Below are positions 30,601-38,703 of a stretch of DNA of 64,000 nt, one piece after another (the stretch's first letter is position 1; every line of letters begins with the position of its first letter). The translations under genes and the position numbers were made by a program. Source of the DNA: RGIG3701 sp964438515 (GTDB taxonomy: Bacteria > Planctomycetota > Planctomycetia > Pirellulales > Thermoguttaceae). The stretch is taken from contig CAYTLK010000004.1 of the NCBI GenBank assembly GCA_964438515.1, positions 51,950 to 115,949 on the forward strand, read 5' to 3'. The notes under the pieces were generated by a model. It was given only the letters and a program-made list of their open reading frames with translations. It was not told the DNA's origin and ran no database searches.

Positions 30601-32482
30601 CGTGATTCTTCCCGTTTTTCTCAGCGAGGACCCCAAAACGCATTATTCTTGGGCGGTCGAAGGTCTGGTTCCTACGGAAAAATCCGTCCTTCCGCACGTC
30701 GAAATACCGCGATTTCCGACCTCCGTTCCGTCTGGAACCGACCCGAATGAGGCGGCTGGCGTTCAAACTCGGACGGTGATTCCGTGTGAGTGGAAAAGTA
30801 ACGACAAAATTCAGGTGTACCACGCTTCCGACCGTTTGTACGACGCACAGCTTCAAACGCGCAGCGCCCTTGCGTCGAATCCGGCTGTAATTTTTGCCGC
30901 GCATTCGTTGTTTTGGAACCCGGATAAAGAATATCTCGGAATCTCCATGTTGGATATTTCGCCCCGAAAATCCTCCTGCTGCGTCCTTCAAATTCCCAAA
31001 ACGCTGGAATTACTGGAACTTCATCTCGATTCGCGGCCCGTTCAGGTGGAAGAGGTGTTTTGGAATCCCAAAAAGCAGGAATTTCAGGAGTTTTTACCCG
31101 AAAAAACGCCGCAATCGTCGTCGAATTCGCAGGCCGCCGCGCGATTTTATCGAGTGACGCTTCGTTCGCTGCAACTGCCGCAGCGCCTTGAGATTTTGTA
31201 TCATGGAAGAATGGCGGACTGCCGCGTAATGACGCTTCCCGGGGCGCCGCCGCGTCAGTTTTCGCTCTCGGACCGAATTTTTCATCTGGAACTTCCGGCT
31301 CTCGTGAGTCTTTCGAACAGCGCGTACGCGCTCATTTCCCCGCTGAACGGCGCAACGTTCTTTTTCGCGGAAAAATCCTTAAATTTACGGCTTTGGAATG
31401 TTCAAAACCGTCAAAATAGCGCCGCAGACGCCGCATCCGCAACGTCCGTGACGTCCGGAAAATCAAAAAGCAGTGTACAGTATTCGAACGGCACGCAAAA
31501 CGCCTCCCGTTCCTCTGCTTCCGCCGACTCCTCGGACTCCGCCGACTCGACGTCTGCGCCGTCTTCCGCACCTTCCGCAATTCGCTCATCCTCCGCACCT
31601 TCTGCGTCTCCCACAGTTCCTGCGTCTTCCGCGTCTTCCGCACCTTCTGCACCTTCTACATCTTCCGCACTTTCTGCAGTTCCTGCATCCTCCGCATCCG
31701 GCACGCAATCGGCGTCCAGCACCTCGCGCACTCGCGAGTCGTCCGCAAATTCGTCTGTTTCACCTGCCGCAACGGTTTCCGTTCCGATTCCATCACGTCC
31801 TTGGACCCGTGTTCAGCTCATCTGTCTCGAACAAATCGCGTCGCTCGCTCATGAAGTCGCAACCATCCACTCACCAGCGGGAAACACGGATGAGCGTTCC
31901 AACTGGTTCGAAAACTGGTTCCTGGTTTGGGTCGGAAGCGAGCGGATTTTGCAGCACACGCTGGATTTTCATCCGGAACTCGACAGTCCAGAAATCCGCG
32001 AAAATTTTCTCCAGGTTCATACGGAGGGGCAGCAACTGTTTTTCGAGAATAACCGTCCCGAACTTTTGGCCGACGCGGCTGTGGAAAATGCGATGGAAGA
32101 TTTTCGTCAAAATTCACTCTGGATGGTTTTCATCCGGAATATTTCTTCCAATCCTCAAATTCTTGCAGCGTACGAAACCGGCGGTCTCTCCGACTTTTAT
32201 GTCGTCGAGACACATGATTTTCGTTCGAATACACCTCGCTTCCTCATCGCGGCGCTGTACACGTTTTTGTTTACTGTAATGATTCTTTTAGGACTTCGTT
32301 TTTACCCTTCGATTCCCGAAGATGTTCGTACGACGCCCTTCTGGCTCCTTTGCGTCGGCTCGCTCTGGCTCGTTTGCGGCCTTTCGTTCCTCATCGGTTT
32401 CACATTCCTGGTGCTCGCCGTGACGGTGCTTTCGTACCGAATCTGGAAACTCATGCACGCTCAATCGAACGAAGAAACATGA
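27599..32482 (+). CDS. Giant exported envelope protein 3 (1627 residues)
   Basis: Not recognised. A signal peptide (LLGGVFLLAAALFLSEITAS) is followed by a Ser/Thr/Gly linker and a long beta-rich body. Low-complexity linkers occur near residues 770-850 and, as an Ala/Ser-rich stretch, near 1290-1400. The end has hydrophobic helices (FLIAALYTFLFTVMILLGL, FWLLCVGSLWLVCGLSFLI and GFTFLVLAVTVLSY) and a very short tail. GAGGTG lies five bases before the start and the ATG overlaps the previous stop, so it is translationally coupled to giant protein 2. Same layout as giants 1 and 2, hence probably parts of one assembly. Confidence 0.85.
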   Translation: MKKSVCWKFMQLLGGVFLLAAALFLSEITASAQVPSGSAANVPTPQGSGVQTPAENAGRTSAGTSVGTSVGTDAADSSEKRSENVDIPWVFIPVTPDGEPTGTEYYVPLNTFRSMYRKTTDDPSNTGTGYFFHSAIYTGTLSSAFTSRSVVVESIRAVYELEVLIPDTRIRFPYSTDEVYISPGSMRLNGEPLQISWENNHPTAEIQKPGRYLLEMIFVPIVSGNRLPESSSVSYDAGAGPSSANEDSAAQWNGFRFAIPAIPNSKLELQVPAVFSIVEFPGAVGSQEYDPTSHCWKVQLGSVPELSVQWKVPHVLTAAAGILTSDELYWWTLGSERATLQCRERLRMTQGRIARLEWLMDSRLGFLPENMQFFTLKDENAVSYAAATDAAPSYQLVPLDARPEISVTPEGSNIRVVAVFARPISEQVFVHFVLTRPNSGSVGTFTIPFIQTERTKITKRWFHVASDTQYQLSLSENKGIPQVSIQEFLATWNDFAPISASSYVDTTSPNEISAFVLDDTQNMGKTALWMVKSQPNPRIFTAQEFFSCLFDKESLRVHYVLQFPFADAIPPLYHLNVPENLNIEKVVLYEGTVPRILRFTRISPTRLGIYRDQPPRSENASGAASRGVCQMELTGNMELPSIEESSEKAVPFVFPEISVTETSLHLTSRIVNIYRTSRVLVDFPENSASKSDKGGAQPGFMSPKIRIPFENAYAIQSFTLVSWDSIPKAVKIRLNAPQMTLQGRTVLKMPRTLLQGDAKDGTSAEDEEAEKSGDSAAPTSSDAQLPEAEVSSKTASSAGSNSSDGATSDSKTDSNAGSNSGLNLSDGAKSAENTGLNAPSETVVRTPSIWARGTHWDAEIEMVLDVKNGLADEIVLEIPSDLTAPFELDPPMPFELEPISGGTSEIESDPLPDEHTAKTNSSGKPTYTSRKVLSESAVVRKPPVGEERIRMVIRPRTAISGTIYIRLTGELRENRLDSTLRNALISCPVPYFPGVRVKDYDVILPVFLSEDPKTHYSWAVEGLVPTEKSVLPHVEIPRFPTSVPSGTDPNEAAGVQTRTVIPCEWKSNDKIQVYHASDRLYDAQLQTRSALASNPAVIFAAHSLFWNPDKEYLGISMLDISPRKSSCCVLQIPKTLELLELHLDSRPVQVEEVFWNPKKQEFQEFLPEKTPQSSSNSQAAARFYRVTLRSLQLPQRLEILYHGRMADCRVMTLPGAPPRQFSLSDRIFHLELPALVSLSNSAYALISPLNGATFFFAEKSLNLRLWNVQNRQNSAADAASATSVTSGKSKSSVQYSNGTQNASRSSASADSSDSADSTSAPSSAPSAIRSSSAPSASPTVPASSASSAPSAPSTSSALSAVPASSASGTQSASSTSRTRESSANSSVSPAATVSVPIPSRPWTRVQLICLEQIASLAHEVATIHSPAGNTDERSNWFENWFLVWVGSERILQHTLDFHPELDSPEIRENFLQVHTEGQQLFFENNRPELLADAAVENAMEDFRQNSLWMVFIRNISSNPQILAAYETGGLSDFYVVETHDFRSNTPRFLIAALYTFLFTVMILLGLRFYPSIPEDVRTTPFWLLCVGSLWLVCGLSFLIGFTFLVLAVTVLSYRIWKLMHAQSNEET

Positions 32483-32625
32483 TGTTATTTTCGGTATAAA
32501 ACGTATAATCGTTTTATTTTTCTCAAGTTTCCGGATCGTTCTAACCGATACAATTGATGAGAGTGTCTTTCCAGAATATTTCTTGCAGGGACACTGTGAT
32601 TTAATCGAATAACGGAACGAAAATC

Positions 32626-34591
32626 ATGTCAGAGAAACCTTCAGACCCGCAAAAACCTTCAGAAAATGAGGGTGTGAAACCGGAAGAAAAACCGGCGGAG
32701 GGGGAAGGTTTGCAGTTTAAGCCGGGCGCGCTTCCTCCGGGATTTACGCAGCGTCTTGCGGGTCACGTGCACGTGGGTCGACCGGAAAAGAATCTGGAAA
32801 CGAACGAATTCCTCGTTGGAAGAAGCGGTACGATTTCTGCATGGGATTCATTGCGCGACACGCGTTCGACCCATTCGGAAGTTCCGGAGGCTGCATTTTC
32901 TGTACCCGATTCAGCCCCCATTCGAGCGGTGGAGGTTCCGACCCCGCTTTCGGAAGATTTAATCGTTCCAGCGTCTGTGCCGGTCGTGGGCCGCGAGAGT
33001 GAAAATACGGTTCCGGAGTCGGTTTCGCCGACCGTTTCGCCTTCGGTTTCGAATTCCGTTCAGGAATTTGTCTCCACAGCGCCCGCCGCGTCGGAAGCGC
33101 CGACTCCCGCGAAAGTGGAGCCTCCAGCGGCCGCAAGACGTGAAATAGGAAATTTGAACCACGAGAAAAAGGCTCCGGCCGGGTCGCCGAAGATTTTTGG
33201 ACGTGCGGAAACGACGCTGAAATTCCCGCTTGATGAACCGCTTTCGGTGCGGAATACGCATTTTGCGCAAGATTTACCGGGCGTTCCTGTGTGTCCCGAA
33301 CTGGTTACAAGAACTGTACGAGAATCAGAAATTGTACCGGAAGTTGCGCCGGAAGTCGTTCCTGTTGCGCCTCAAGTCGTTTCGAAACCGAAAATTCAGC
33401 TTCAGCAAGCCGTTTCGGAGGTTTTTGCCGAACTGAAAGAGGCGGCCGCGCCGGAAGCTGCAGCCGTAAAAGAGGTCGAACCCGCAGCAGAACCCGTTCT
33501 GGAAAAAGCGTCAGAACCTGAAAAAGTTTCGGAAAAAGTTTCGGAAAAAGTAACGGTCAAAGTTCCAGAAAAAGTTNNNNNNNNNNNNNNNNNNNNNNNN
33601 NNNNNNNNNNNNNNNNNNNNNNNNNNNNNNNNNNNNNNNNNNNNNNNNNNNNNNNNNNNNNNNNNNNNNNNNNNNNAAAGTTCCAGAAAAAGTTTCGGAA
33701 AAGATTTCGGCCAAAGTTTCGGAAGAGACCGAAGAAGCAGAAGAGACCGAGGAAGAATATGAATCGGAAGAGGACGGCTGGTTCGTTCGGTATTTGATTC
33801 GAATCGGCGAAACGGTTTCAAACTGGCTCTTCAACATAGGAGATTTTGCGCTTTTTGTAGGTCAGGTTTTTATGTGGCTCGTTCGTTTTCCACGGCGCGG
33901 GACGCTTCTTCCGTGCATGTACGAAATCGGAATCATGAGTCTCCCCGTGATTGCGCTCACCGGAACGTTCATCGGAATGGTTCTGGCGGTTCAGAGTTAC
34001 AATCAGCTGAAGGGATTCTACCTCGAAACCCGAATGGGCGCGCTCATCAACCTCTCGCTTGTTCGAGAGTTGGGACCCGTTTTGGCCGCGACGATGCTTG
34101 CGGGCCGTATTGGAAGCAGTATGGCGGCGGAACTCGGAACGATGCGGGTCACGGAACAGATCGACGCGCTGGGAAGCATGGGGGTGAATCCGATTCACTA
34201 CCTTGTGGTCCCGCGATTTATGGGATGCGTGCTTCTTATTCCGATTTTAACGATATTTGCGGACTTCATGGGAATCGTCGGCGGCGCCTATTTTTCCGTA
34301 TGGATTTACAACATCGACTGGCATTTTTACCTTGCGAATTCGAACAAAATCGTCGGCGAGATGGATATTTTCATCGGCGTCTTCAAGAGCCTCTTTTTCG
34401 GGGCGACGATTGGACTCATCGGCTGTCACCGCGGGTTCAACAGTCGAGCGGGCGCGCAGGGTGTTGGTCGAGCGGCGACGGAGGCGTTTGTGTTTTCGTT
34501 CGTATTCATTTTGCTGCTTGATTTAGCGCTCGGAACGGTGTTTGAGGCGATTACGGACCTCCTCTTTGCGCCGATGCCGCGCCAGTTGTAA
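32626..34591 (+). CDS. mlaE: MlaE-type permease with long acidic/Pro-rich N-terminal extension (interrupted by a scaffold gap)
   Basis: The last 260 or so residues are a canonical MlaE/DUF140 permease of an MCE lipid transporter: GTFIGMVLAVQSYNQL, VRELGPVLAATMLAGRIGSS and MAAELGTMRVTEQIDALG are diagnostic, with five to six membrane helices. Ahead of it lies a 350-residue hydrophilic region rich in Pro, Glu, Val and Ser (repeats like EKVSEKV). After the gap the frame runs without a break from AAA at 33677 through the Glu-rich stretch into the permease, so it is a fusion and not two genes. Removing 100 N plus an 18-base overlap joins both sides (615 residues). An ATG at 33794 is a possible alternative start for a plain permease. 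Followed by mlaF. Confidence 0.85.
33577..33676. other. Scaffold gap (100 N) with 18-bp duplicated flanks
   Basis: AAAGTTCCAGAAAAAGTT occurs on both sides. Removing 118 bases restores the frame of the mlaE fusion, but as the overlap is short the true missing length is less certain than for the other two gaps. Confidence 0.85.
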
Positions 34592-34654
34592 CCAATTGCA
34601 AATGGTACAAAAAACAAGAAATATCAAAAAGTTTCATAATAAAGGCGGCTGAAA

Positions 34655-35434
34655 ATGGCACTCCTGGAGGTGAATCATTTAACGATTTGTTTCGGCACAC
34701 AGACGGTGCTGCGCGATATTTCGTTCAGTACAGAGGTTGGCGAAACCCTCGCAATCATCGGCGAAAGCGGCTGCGGAAAGACGGTCCTTTTAAAAAACCT
34801 GATCGGACTCATTCAGCCGACGCACGGAAGTGTCGTTTTTGACGGAACCAACCTCGCATCCATCGACGAAAAAGAACTGGCCGTCCTGCGTACGAACTAC
34901 GGTTTTGTGTTTCAGATGGCCGCGCTTTTCGACAGTATGACGATCGAGGAAAACCTCCTTTTTCCGTTGGTTCAGCACACGAAACAGACACGCGGCGAAA
35001 TGATGGCGACGGTCGAACGCCTCCTCGACGAGGTGGGTCTTCGTCCGAACGTCCTTCCGAAACATCCGGCAGAGCTTTCGGGCGGGATGCGCAAACGCGT
35101 TGGAATTGCGCGAGCGCTCGTAATGCACCCGAAAGTCGTCCTTTACGACGAACCTACGACCGGTTTGGACCCCATTATGACGGACGTGATTAACCGTCTG
35201 ATGGTCAAAATGTCGAAATCGTACAATATTACAAGCGTCATTGTGACGCACGATATGACGACGGTCCGAAACGTGGCGGATCGGGTCATTATGCTGTATC
35301 CCACTGCACGGCTGCAGCGCGGAGAGCCTCAGGTTTTGTACAATGGTCCCGCGTCGGAAATTGAAAAGAGCGCCGATTCCCGCATTCGAGATTTCGTGTT
35401 TGGGGACGGGTCCGCAAGACTTCAGGAAAACTGA
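34655..35434 (+). CDS. mlaF: MCE/Mla-type ABC transporter ATPase
   Basis: 259 residues. Walker A GESGCGKT (near residue 37), Q-loop VFQMAALFDSMT as in MlaF, signature LSGGMRKRVGIARAL and Walker B VVLYDEPTTGLDP, then the switch His in VIVTHDM. The GGMRKRV form is typical of MCE-system ATPases. It powers lipid movement through MlaE on the cytoplasmic side. It starts 63 bases after mlaE, with a ribosome site AAAGGCGG. Confidence 0.94.
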   Translation: MALLEVNHLTICFGTQTVLRDISFSTEVGETLAIIGESGCGKTVLLKNLIGLIQPTHGSVVFDGTNLASIDEKELAVLRTNYGFVFQMAALFDSMTIEENLLFPLVQHTKQTRGEMMATVERLLDEVGLRPNVLPKHPAELSGGMRKRVGIARALVMHPKVVLYDEPTTGLDPIMTDVINRLMVKMSKSYNITSVIVTHDMTTVRNVADRVIMLYPTARLQRGEPQVLYNGPASEIEKSADSRIRDFVFGDGSARLQEN

Positions 35435-35438
35435 CCCC

Positions 35439-35478
35439 CTTTTAAAACAAATATCAAGCTTTTAAAACAAATATCAAG
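35439..35478 (+). repeat. Perfect tandem duplication of 20 bp
   Basis: CTTTTAAAACAAATATCAAG occurs twice back to back (35439-35458 and 35459-35478) just after the mlaF stop. No function is apparent; a recent slippage duplication is the simplest reading. Confidence 0.9.
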
Positions 35479-35746
35479 AAGTTTTTGAAGGGAGAGTTTG
35501 AGAGGGAAACAACATTCAAAATGTTTCTCTCTCACAACCGTTACGACATTACGGGAGCGCTTATGTTTCCTCCCGTCAGGGTGGAAACACCGCTGTGGTA
35601 CTGAAATGCTTGCGTTTTCGAACGCCCTCACATTTTGTACAATTGCAACCCATTGCAACAATTATAATCACCACACTTACAATTATAAATAACCTATTTT
35701 CCCTTAAAAATCAAGGGAAGATTTGAAGTCATAAAGGAGTTGAAAC
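35479..35746 (+). promoter_or_regulatory. Stem-loop-rich intergenic region between mlaF and mlaD
   Basis: Three stems are visible: a long imperfect one at 35500-35533 (GAGAGGGAAAC with GTTTCTCTCTC), ACGGGA/TCCCGT at 35551-35576, and GGTG-GAAA-CACC at 35580-35591 with a GNRA-type loop. Direct repeats ATTGCAAC (35642-35649 and 35652-35659) lead to TATAAT at 35663-35668, a possible promoter for mlaD although TTGCAA-TATAAT has only a 14-base spacer. I could not match a known riboswitch. Confidence 0.45.
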
Positions 35747-37444
35747 ATGAACGAACGCACAATGAAATTGAGACTGGGAGCCGCCGTGGTGCTCAGCGTT
35801 GTGATAATCATGGTTTTTCTCACCTTTTTAGGGTCGCGTGAAAAGTTCGCATCGTCGAGTTACCGCATCAAAATTCAGATGGTGGACGCTCCGAACGTGG
35901 TTGAAAACACGCCGATTTATCAGAGTGGAATCCTCATCGGACGCGTTTCGAAAGTGGAACTCACCGACACGAAAGGCGTGATTATTACGGCCCGAATTTA
36001 CAACAAGCACAAGCTGTACCACGACCAGGAATGTCGTCTGGCGTCCACGCTCCTTGGGGATGCGTCTCTGCGGATGGTGGCGCGTCCAAAAGACGAAGAA
36101 GGGAAATTCCCCCACACGGAAATCGCACCGGGTGAGGTGATTTTGGGGCAGACGATGCTGGATCCGACGGTTCTGGTTGCGCAGATGCAGGAAAAACTCA
36201 CGGTCGCCATCGATAATGTGACCGTTGCGTCCGAGAAACTGACGTCCGTCGCCGACACGACGAACGATATGCTTTCCGAAAACCGCGAAAACGTTCGAAG
36301 CATCATGAACAACGCCCAGCGAATCACCGGTCACTCCGCAACCATCGTGGAAAGTTTTTCACAAATCCTCGACGCAGATTTTTGTACAAATTTGCAGCTT
36401 TCGGTCGCAAACCTGCGTGAAGCGTCGGAACGTCTTCCGGGAACGCTCGAAAAGGTGGATGCGACGCTCGAAAACATGCAGAGCACGATTCAGCTTTCCA
36501 ACACGACGATTACTCGAATGACGGACCGAATGGAACGTTCGATGGGAACGATCGACGATACGGTCGTGATTTTCCGTTCGACGCTCGAAAACATCGAGAA
36601 AATTACGAAACCCTTTGCGGAAGAAGGCGTTACGAAAATGTGGATTTCCAACGTGACGAACATTCTGCGCAACATGGATACTTTCATCGAGACGCTGAAT
36701 CGGCCCGACAGCACGCTGGGACTCCTCCTTTCCGACCGTCAGATGTACGAGAGACTCAACTCAACCATCGAAAACATCAGCAATTTACCGCGTCGGCTCG
36801 ATCCGATTCTGTTCAACGTGCAGGTGATGACCGACAAACTCGCGCAGCACCCCGAACTTTTGGGACTGAGAGGGTATTTGAAGAAGGACAACAGTGGAAC
36901 GTCCATGGAAATTCCGTGGCCGAAAGGGATTTCACCCTATTCCTCGTCGTCCCAATATTCCTCCCCATCCTACGGAACGTACTACGGAAACGGGTACGGA
37001 AATCAGTACCAGAGCGCGTCGGGAACCTATTATGAGAGTCCGTACCGTGTTTTTCCCGGCAGAACGTCCGCCGTGGCGCAAACTTCGGCTCCCGCAGCCC
37101 CTCAGACGGTCCGCGCGCAGCAGTATCAGCCTCAAACGCAGTACCAGACGCAAAATCAATACCAGCCTCAAACGCAGTACCAGCCTCAAAATCCGCCGCA
37201 GCTTCATTCTGCGGTCGTGACGGATCCGGTTCCGTTGAAGTCGGCCAGCACTTCTGCGCCGGTCGCCTCCTCGGTTCGGTCCGTGAACGCTCCGATTTCC
37301 TCGAACGCGTCGGAAGTGACGCCGGAAATGCTTGGAATGACGCCGGAAGAGTTTCAAAAGGCGGACATTCACGTCCTTTCCGACGCAGTAATGGGCGCGT
37401 CCGCACCGATTCCGACCGCCCTTCCGCCTCGCGTCGACCCGTAA
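35747..37444 (+). CDS. mlaD: MCE-domain lipid transport protein (MlaD-like)
   Basis: 565 residues. One N-terminal membrane helix (LGAAVVLSVVIIMVFLTFLG) is followed by a single MCE domain (residues 38-135; NTPIYQSGILIGRVSKVEL and LLGDASLRMVARP). A long helical region follows, of the kind that forms tunnels in extended MCE proteins (residues 140-360, many Thr/Asn/Met heptads), and then a Tyr/Gln/Pro-rich tail (QPQTQYQ repeats). It forms the periplasmic lipid shuttle with MlaE and MlaF. AAAGGAG precedes the start. The helical region and repeat tail make it much longer than enterobacterial MlaD (about 180 residues). Confidence 0.92.
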   Translation: MNERTMKLRLGAAVVLSVVIIMVFLTFLGSREKFASSSYRIKIQMVDAPNVVENTPIYQSGILIGRVSKVELTDTKGVIITARIYNKHKLYHDQECRLASTLLGDASLRMVARPKDEEGKFPHTEIAPGEVILGQTMLDPTVLVAQMQEKLTVAIDNVTVASEKLTSVADTTNDMLSENRENVRSIMNNAQRITGHSATIVESFSQILDADFCTNLQLSVANLREASERLPGTLEKVDATLENMQSTIQLSNTTITRMTDRMERSMGTIDDTVVIFRSTLENIEKITKPFAEEGVTKMWISNVTNILRNMDTFIETLNRPDSTLGLLLSDRQMYERLNSTIENISNLPRRLDPILFNVQVMTDKLAQHPELLGLRGYLKKDNSGTSMEIPWPKGISPYSSSSQYSSPSYGTYYGNGYGNQYQSASGTYYESPYRVFPGRTSAVAQTSAPAAPQTVRAQQYQPQTQYQTQNQYQPQTQYQPQNPPQLHSAVVTDPVPLKSASTSAPVASSVRSVNAPISSNASEVTPEMLGMTPEEFQKADIHVLSDAVMGASAPIPTALPPRVDP

Positions 37445-37458
37445 ACGCTTCGTTACTT

Positions 37459-37489
37459 CGTTCCGTTCGTTAAATGTTTGTGCGGAACG
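37459..37489. terminator. Hairpin after mlaD
   Basis: CGTTCCG (37459-37465) pairs with CGGAACG (37483-37489) fifteen bases after the mlaD stop and before the converging ABC gene. Confidence 0.5.
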
Positions 37490-37508
37490 CCTTCGGATGA
37501 AAGCGGGA

Positions 37509-37551
37509 GTATGCTGGTTCCATAATGAAATTCAAAATAGTGTTAGTATAA
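37509..37551 (+). repeat. Dispersed repeat, copy B (uninterrupted)
   Basis: It matches 8782-8805 plus 8866-8890 at 40 of 43 bases, without the 60-base segment. It lies between the converging mlaD and ABC ATPase genes. Confidence 0.75.
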
Positions 37552-37590
37552 CTCTCCCGTTTTCAAAACGAAATTCAGACGTTTGGCGGG

Positions 37591-38376
37591 TCACTCAATG
37601 ACGGTCCAGTATCTGCCGGAATGCGATTTCACAAGTTTCAGCTTCATGTCGTACGCCGCATTCAGGTTTTCTTCGGTCAAAACGTCCTCGCGCAGCCCGT
37701 TCACGAGGATTTTTCCCTGCTTCAGAATCATTCCGTGTGTGAAAATGGGTAAAATATCTTCGATTCTTTGGGTGATAAAAACAAAAGTAAGGTCTGGACG
37801 GTTCAACGCGAGTTTCTCGATCGTTTTCAGCAGGAATTCACGGCCGGAAATATCCATATAAACGCTCGGTTCGTCGAGAATCATCAGTTCCGGTTCCGTC
37901 ATCAGGGCACGAGCAATCAGCACTTTCACCTGTTCCCCCGACGAAAGCGTTGTGATGTTCTGGTGCAGCAACTCGCCCGCTCCCAGCAGGTCCAGCAGTT
38001 CTTTCGCCTTTTTTTCCTCGTCGGGCGTCACTTTTCGGAAAAACCCCAAAGTCGAATCTTTGCCGGAAATGACGACGTCGCAGGCCGTGAGGTCGGGATT
38101 GTTGAGGAATTGATTCGCGAAAGGACTCACCCACGCGATTTTTTTTCGCAGTTCCATCAGATTGACGGTTCCGAATTTCTTTCCCAAAACCGAGACGTTT
38201 GCACCAAAACGCGGCCAAACGTAACCGAGCAGCATTTTGACGAGCGTGGTTTTTCCCGCACCGTTTGCGCCGAGGATGAAGTAGCGTTCGCCCTTTTCGA
38301 CGGACCACGAGATGTTGTTGAGTGCGGTTTTCGGACCGTAGATGACGCTGGCGTTTTGAATTTCGATGGTTTTCAT
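37591..38376 (-). CDS. Stand-alone ABC ATPase (ModF/YlmA-like)
   Basis: 261 residues with one nucleotide-binding domain: Walker A GANGAGKTTL, signature TTLSSGEQVKVLIARAL and Walker B LMILDEPSVYMD, then VFITQRIEDI in place of the usual switch-His context. No membrane partner is adjacent. The sequence form (SSGEQ, SVYMD, QRIEDI) recalls single-domain ModF/YlmA-type ATPases of unknown role. It has its own good promoter and converges on mlaD, so it is probably not part of the Mla system. Confidence 0.85.
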   Translation of the reverse strand: MKTIEIQNASVIYGPKTALNNISWSVEKGERYFILGANGAGKTTLVKMLLGYVWPRFGANVSVLGKKFGTVNLMELRKKIAWVSPFANQFLNNPDLTACDVVISGKDSTLGFFRKVTPDEEKKAKELLDLLGAGELLHQNITTLSSGEQVKVLIARALMTEPELMILDEPSVYMDISGREFLLKTIEKLALNRPDLTFVFITQRIEDILPIFTHGMILKQGKILVNGLREDVLTEENLNAAYDMKLKLVKSHSGRYWTVIE

Positions 38377-38449
38377 GATAAAAAATAAAAGGTTTTGGAA
38401 GTTCGTTCCAGAGTGAGTGTGAGATTTCCTCTTTAAAATAATGTGCGTT

Positions 38450-38477
38450 ATTATACGCCGAATCGAAAAAAATGCAA
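38450..38477 (-). promoter_or_regulatory. Promoter of the lone ABC ATPase gene
   Basis: Minus-strand TTGCAT (38477-38472) and TATAAT (38455-38450), spacer 16. Confidence 0.65.
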
Positions 38478-38540
38478 CCCCCCGGGGACGTACAAATAAC
38501 AGGAGAGACGGAAAAATGGGAAAGAGAGAGAAATTTCTTC

Positions 38541-38622
38541 TGTCAATTTGTCAATGACACGGTTCGTGCATTCTTCTGAATTGTACAAACATTCTGACAG
38601 AATTTGTCAGACAGCGTAAAAT
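38541..38622 (+). promoter_or_regulatory. groEL promoter with overlapping inverted-repeat operator (not CIRCE)
   Basis: CTGACA (38594-38599) and TAAAAT (38617-38622) with a 17-base spacer form the promoter. TCTGACA (38593-38599) and TGTCAGA (38605-38611) are a 7-bp inverted repeat laid over its -35 box. About 40 bases upstream the same core recurs as TGTCA-A-TGACA (38549-38559) with another TGTCA at 38541. CIRCE (TTAGCACTC with GAGTGCTAA) is absent. This looks like a binding site for an unidentified repressor or activator of the chaperonin operon. Confidence 0.6.
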
Positions 38623-38703
38623 TCATTACGCACTTCCAACGAACAATTGAAAGTAAATTGATATTTTTTTCCAATACACAGCCAACAACAGGAGGAATCC
38701 GCA

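Noticed and set aside
33794..34591. Separate short mlaE starting at 33794
   Set aside because: The frame upstream is open, in phase and coding-like (Glu-rich) up to the gap, and there is no ribosome site before 33794. Kept only as an alternative.
38377..38703. CIRCE element before groEL
   Set aside because: TTAGCACTC/GAGTGCTAA is not present in any form; the palindrome seen has a different core (TGTCA).
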